DNA of 31,466 nucleotides from an uncultured Lachnospiraceae bacterium (lineage in GTDB: Bacteria > Bacillota > Clostridia > Lachnospirales > Lachnospiraceae), in the NCBI GenBank assembly GCA_910578115.1, contig CAJTPO010000053.1:1-31466 (forward strand). Reading direction: 5' to 3'. Below are positions 31,167-31,466 of the stretch, one piece after another. Below the pieces are notes generated by a model. The model ran no database searches and was not told the DNA's origin. It saw only the letters and a program-made list of their open reading frames with translations. Each line of letters begins with the position of its first letter. The first letter of the stretch is position 1. The position numbers and the translations under genes were made by a program.

Positions 31167-31466
31167 GTGGAAATCATTATCAGCAACAATGCCAATAAAC
31201 CGATTTATGAACAGATCACATCACAAATCAAGGCAATGATAATGAGCGGAGAATTACAGGCAGGCGACGCAATCCCTTCCATGCGGGCTTTGGCAAAATC
31301 AATTCATGTAAGCGTTATTACAGTCCAAAAAGCCTATGAGGATTTACAGAGGGACGGATTTATCGAAACTACGGTTGGCAGAGGAAGTTTTGTGTCGGCG
31401 CAGAACAAAGAATTTTATCAGGAGGAACAACAGCGTATAGCCGAAGAACATTTACAGGCAGCCGCC
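31167..31466 (+). CDS. YtrA-like GntR family transcriptional regulator, partial (3' end outside window)
   Basis: 100 codons visible from GTG at 31167, with AGAGGTGA 7 nt upstream. The N-terminal winged helix fits GntR: KPIYEQITSQIKAMIMSGEL near residue 11, PSMRALAKSIHVSVITVQKA near 37 and YEDLQRDGFIETTVGRGSFV near 57. The remaining residues begin a helical segment, as in the short YtrA subfamily, which usually represses an adjacent ABC transporter operon. Downstream genes are off the window. No stop before the edge. Confidence 0.92.
   Translation, partial: MEIIISNNANKPIYEQITSQIKAMIMSGELQAGDAIPSMRALAKSIHVSVITVQKAYEDLQRDGFIETTVGRGSFVSAQNKEFYQEEQQRIAEEHLQAAA

Overview
The window looks like a chromosomal segment of a Gram-positive Clostridia, most likely Lachnospiraceae. 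The evidence is a cysE-cysS-mrnC-rlmB-sigH gene order, a cysteine T-box leader, CoaX-type pantothenate kinase, an ECF S-component, strong AGGAGG ribosome binding sites and moderate GC housekeeping genes. Most genes lie on the minus strand.

Left end (1 to about 5.15 kb): this appears to be one end of an integrative and conjugative element (ICE) of the Tn1549-like clostridial type. It holds a 3'-truncated parB, parA, a 59-codon ORF missed by length filters, and then a distinctly AT-rich three-gene cargo operon. That operon encodes an NdpA/NA37 nucleoid-associated-like protein, a PD-(D/E)XK-like nuclease and an unrecognised 381-aa protein. I read it as a candidate anti-phage or anti-plasmid system that I cannot assign to a named family; it is the best candidate for something undescribed here. 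The element appears to abut the 3' end of rlmD, whose product carries a 92-residue tail foreign to the RlmD family.

Middle (4.9 to 20.6 kb): the chromosome continues with rlmD, an acidic membrane protein, an unknown 185-aa protein, the pcrA helicase, an SPFH/zinc-ribbon protein, an EamA permease, tRNA-Gly(CCC) on + and tRNA-Thr(GGT) on -. A long minus-strand cluster follows, read in transcription order: Cys T-box, cysE, cysS, mrnC, rlmB, a repeat-bearing SGNH hydrolase, sigH, a VTC-domain protein and a DUF4956 membrane protein. The cluster couples cysteine supply and Cys-tRNA charging to RNA maturation and the post-exponential sigma factor.

Right part (20.8 to 31.5 kb): an Rpn-type nuclease on the + strand, a MutS2-like ATPase without an Smr domain, a short transcription unit with a consensus promoter and only 12 codons in its SD-led frame, and a GNAT acetyltransferase. 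Next comes a coenzyme A/isoprenoid block: ECF S-component, coaX, coaBC, ispF. coaX is flanked on both sides by degenerate tandem repeats of about 16 nt. The window ends with a lipoprotein, a divergent MATE exporter and the 5' part of a YtrA-like GntR regulator.

Functional calls rest on motif recognition by eye. No database search, folding program or alignment was run.
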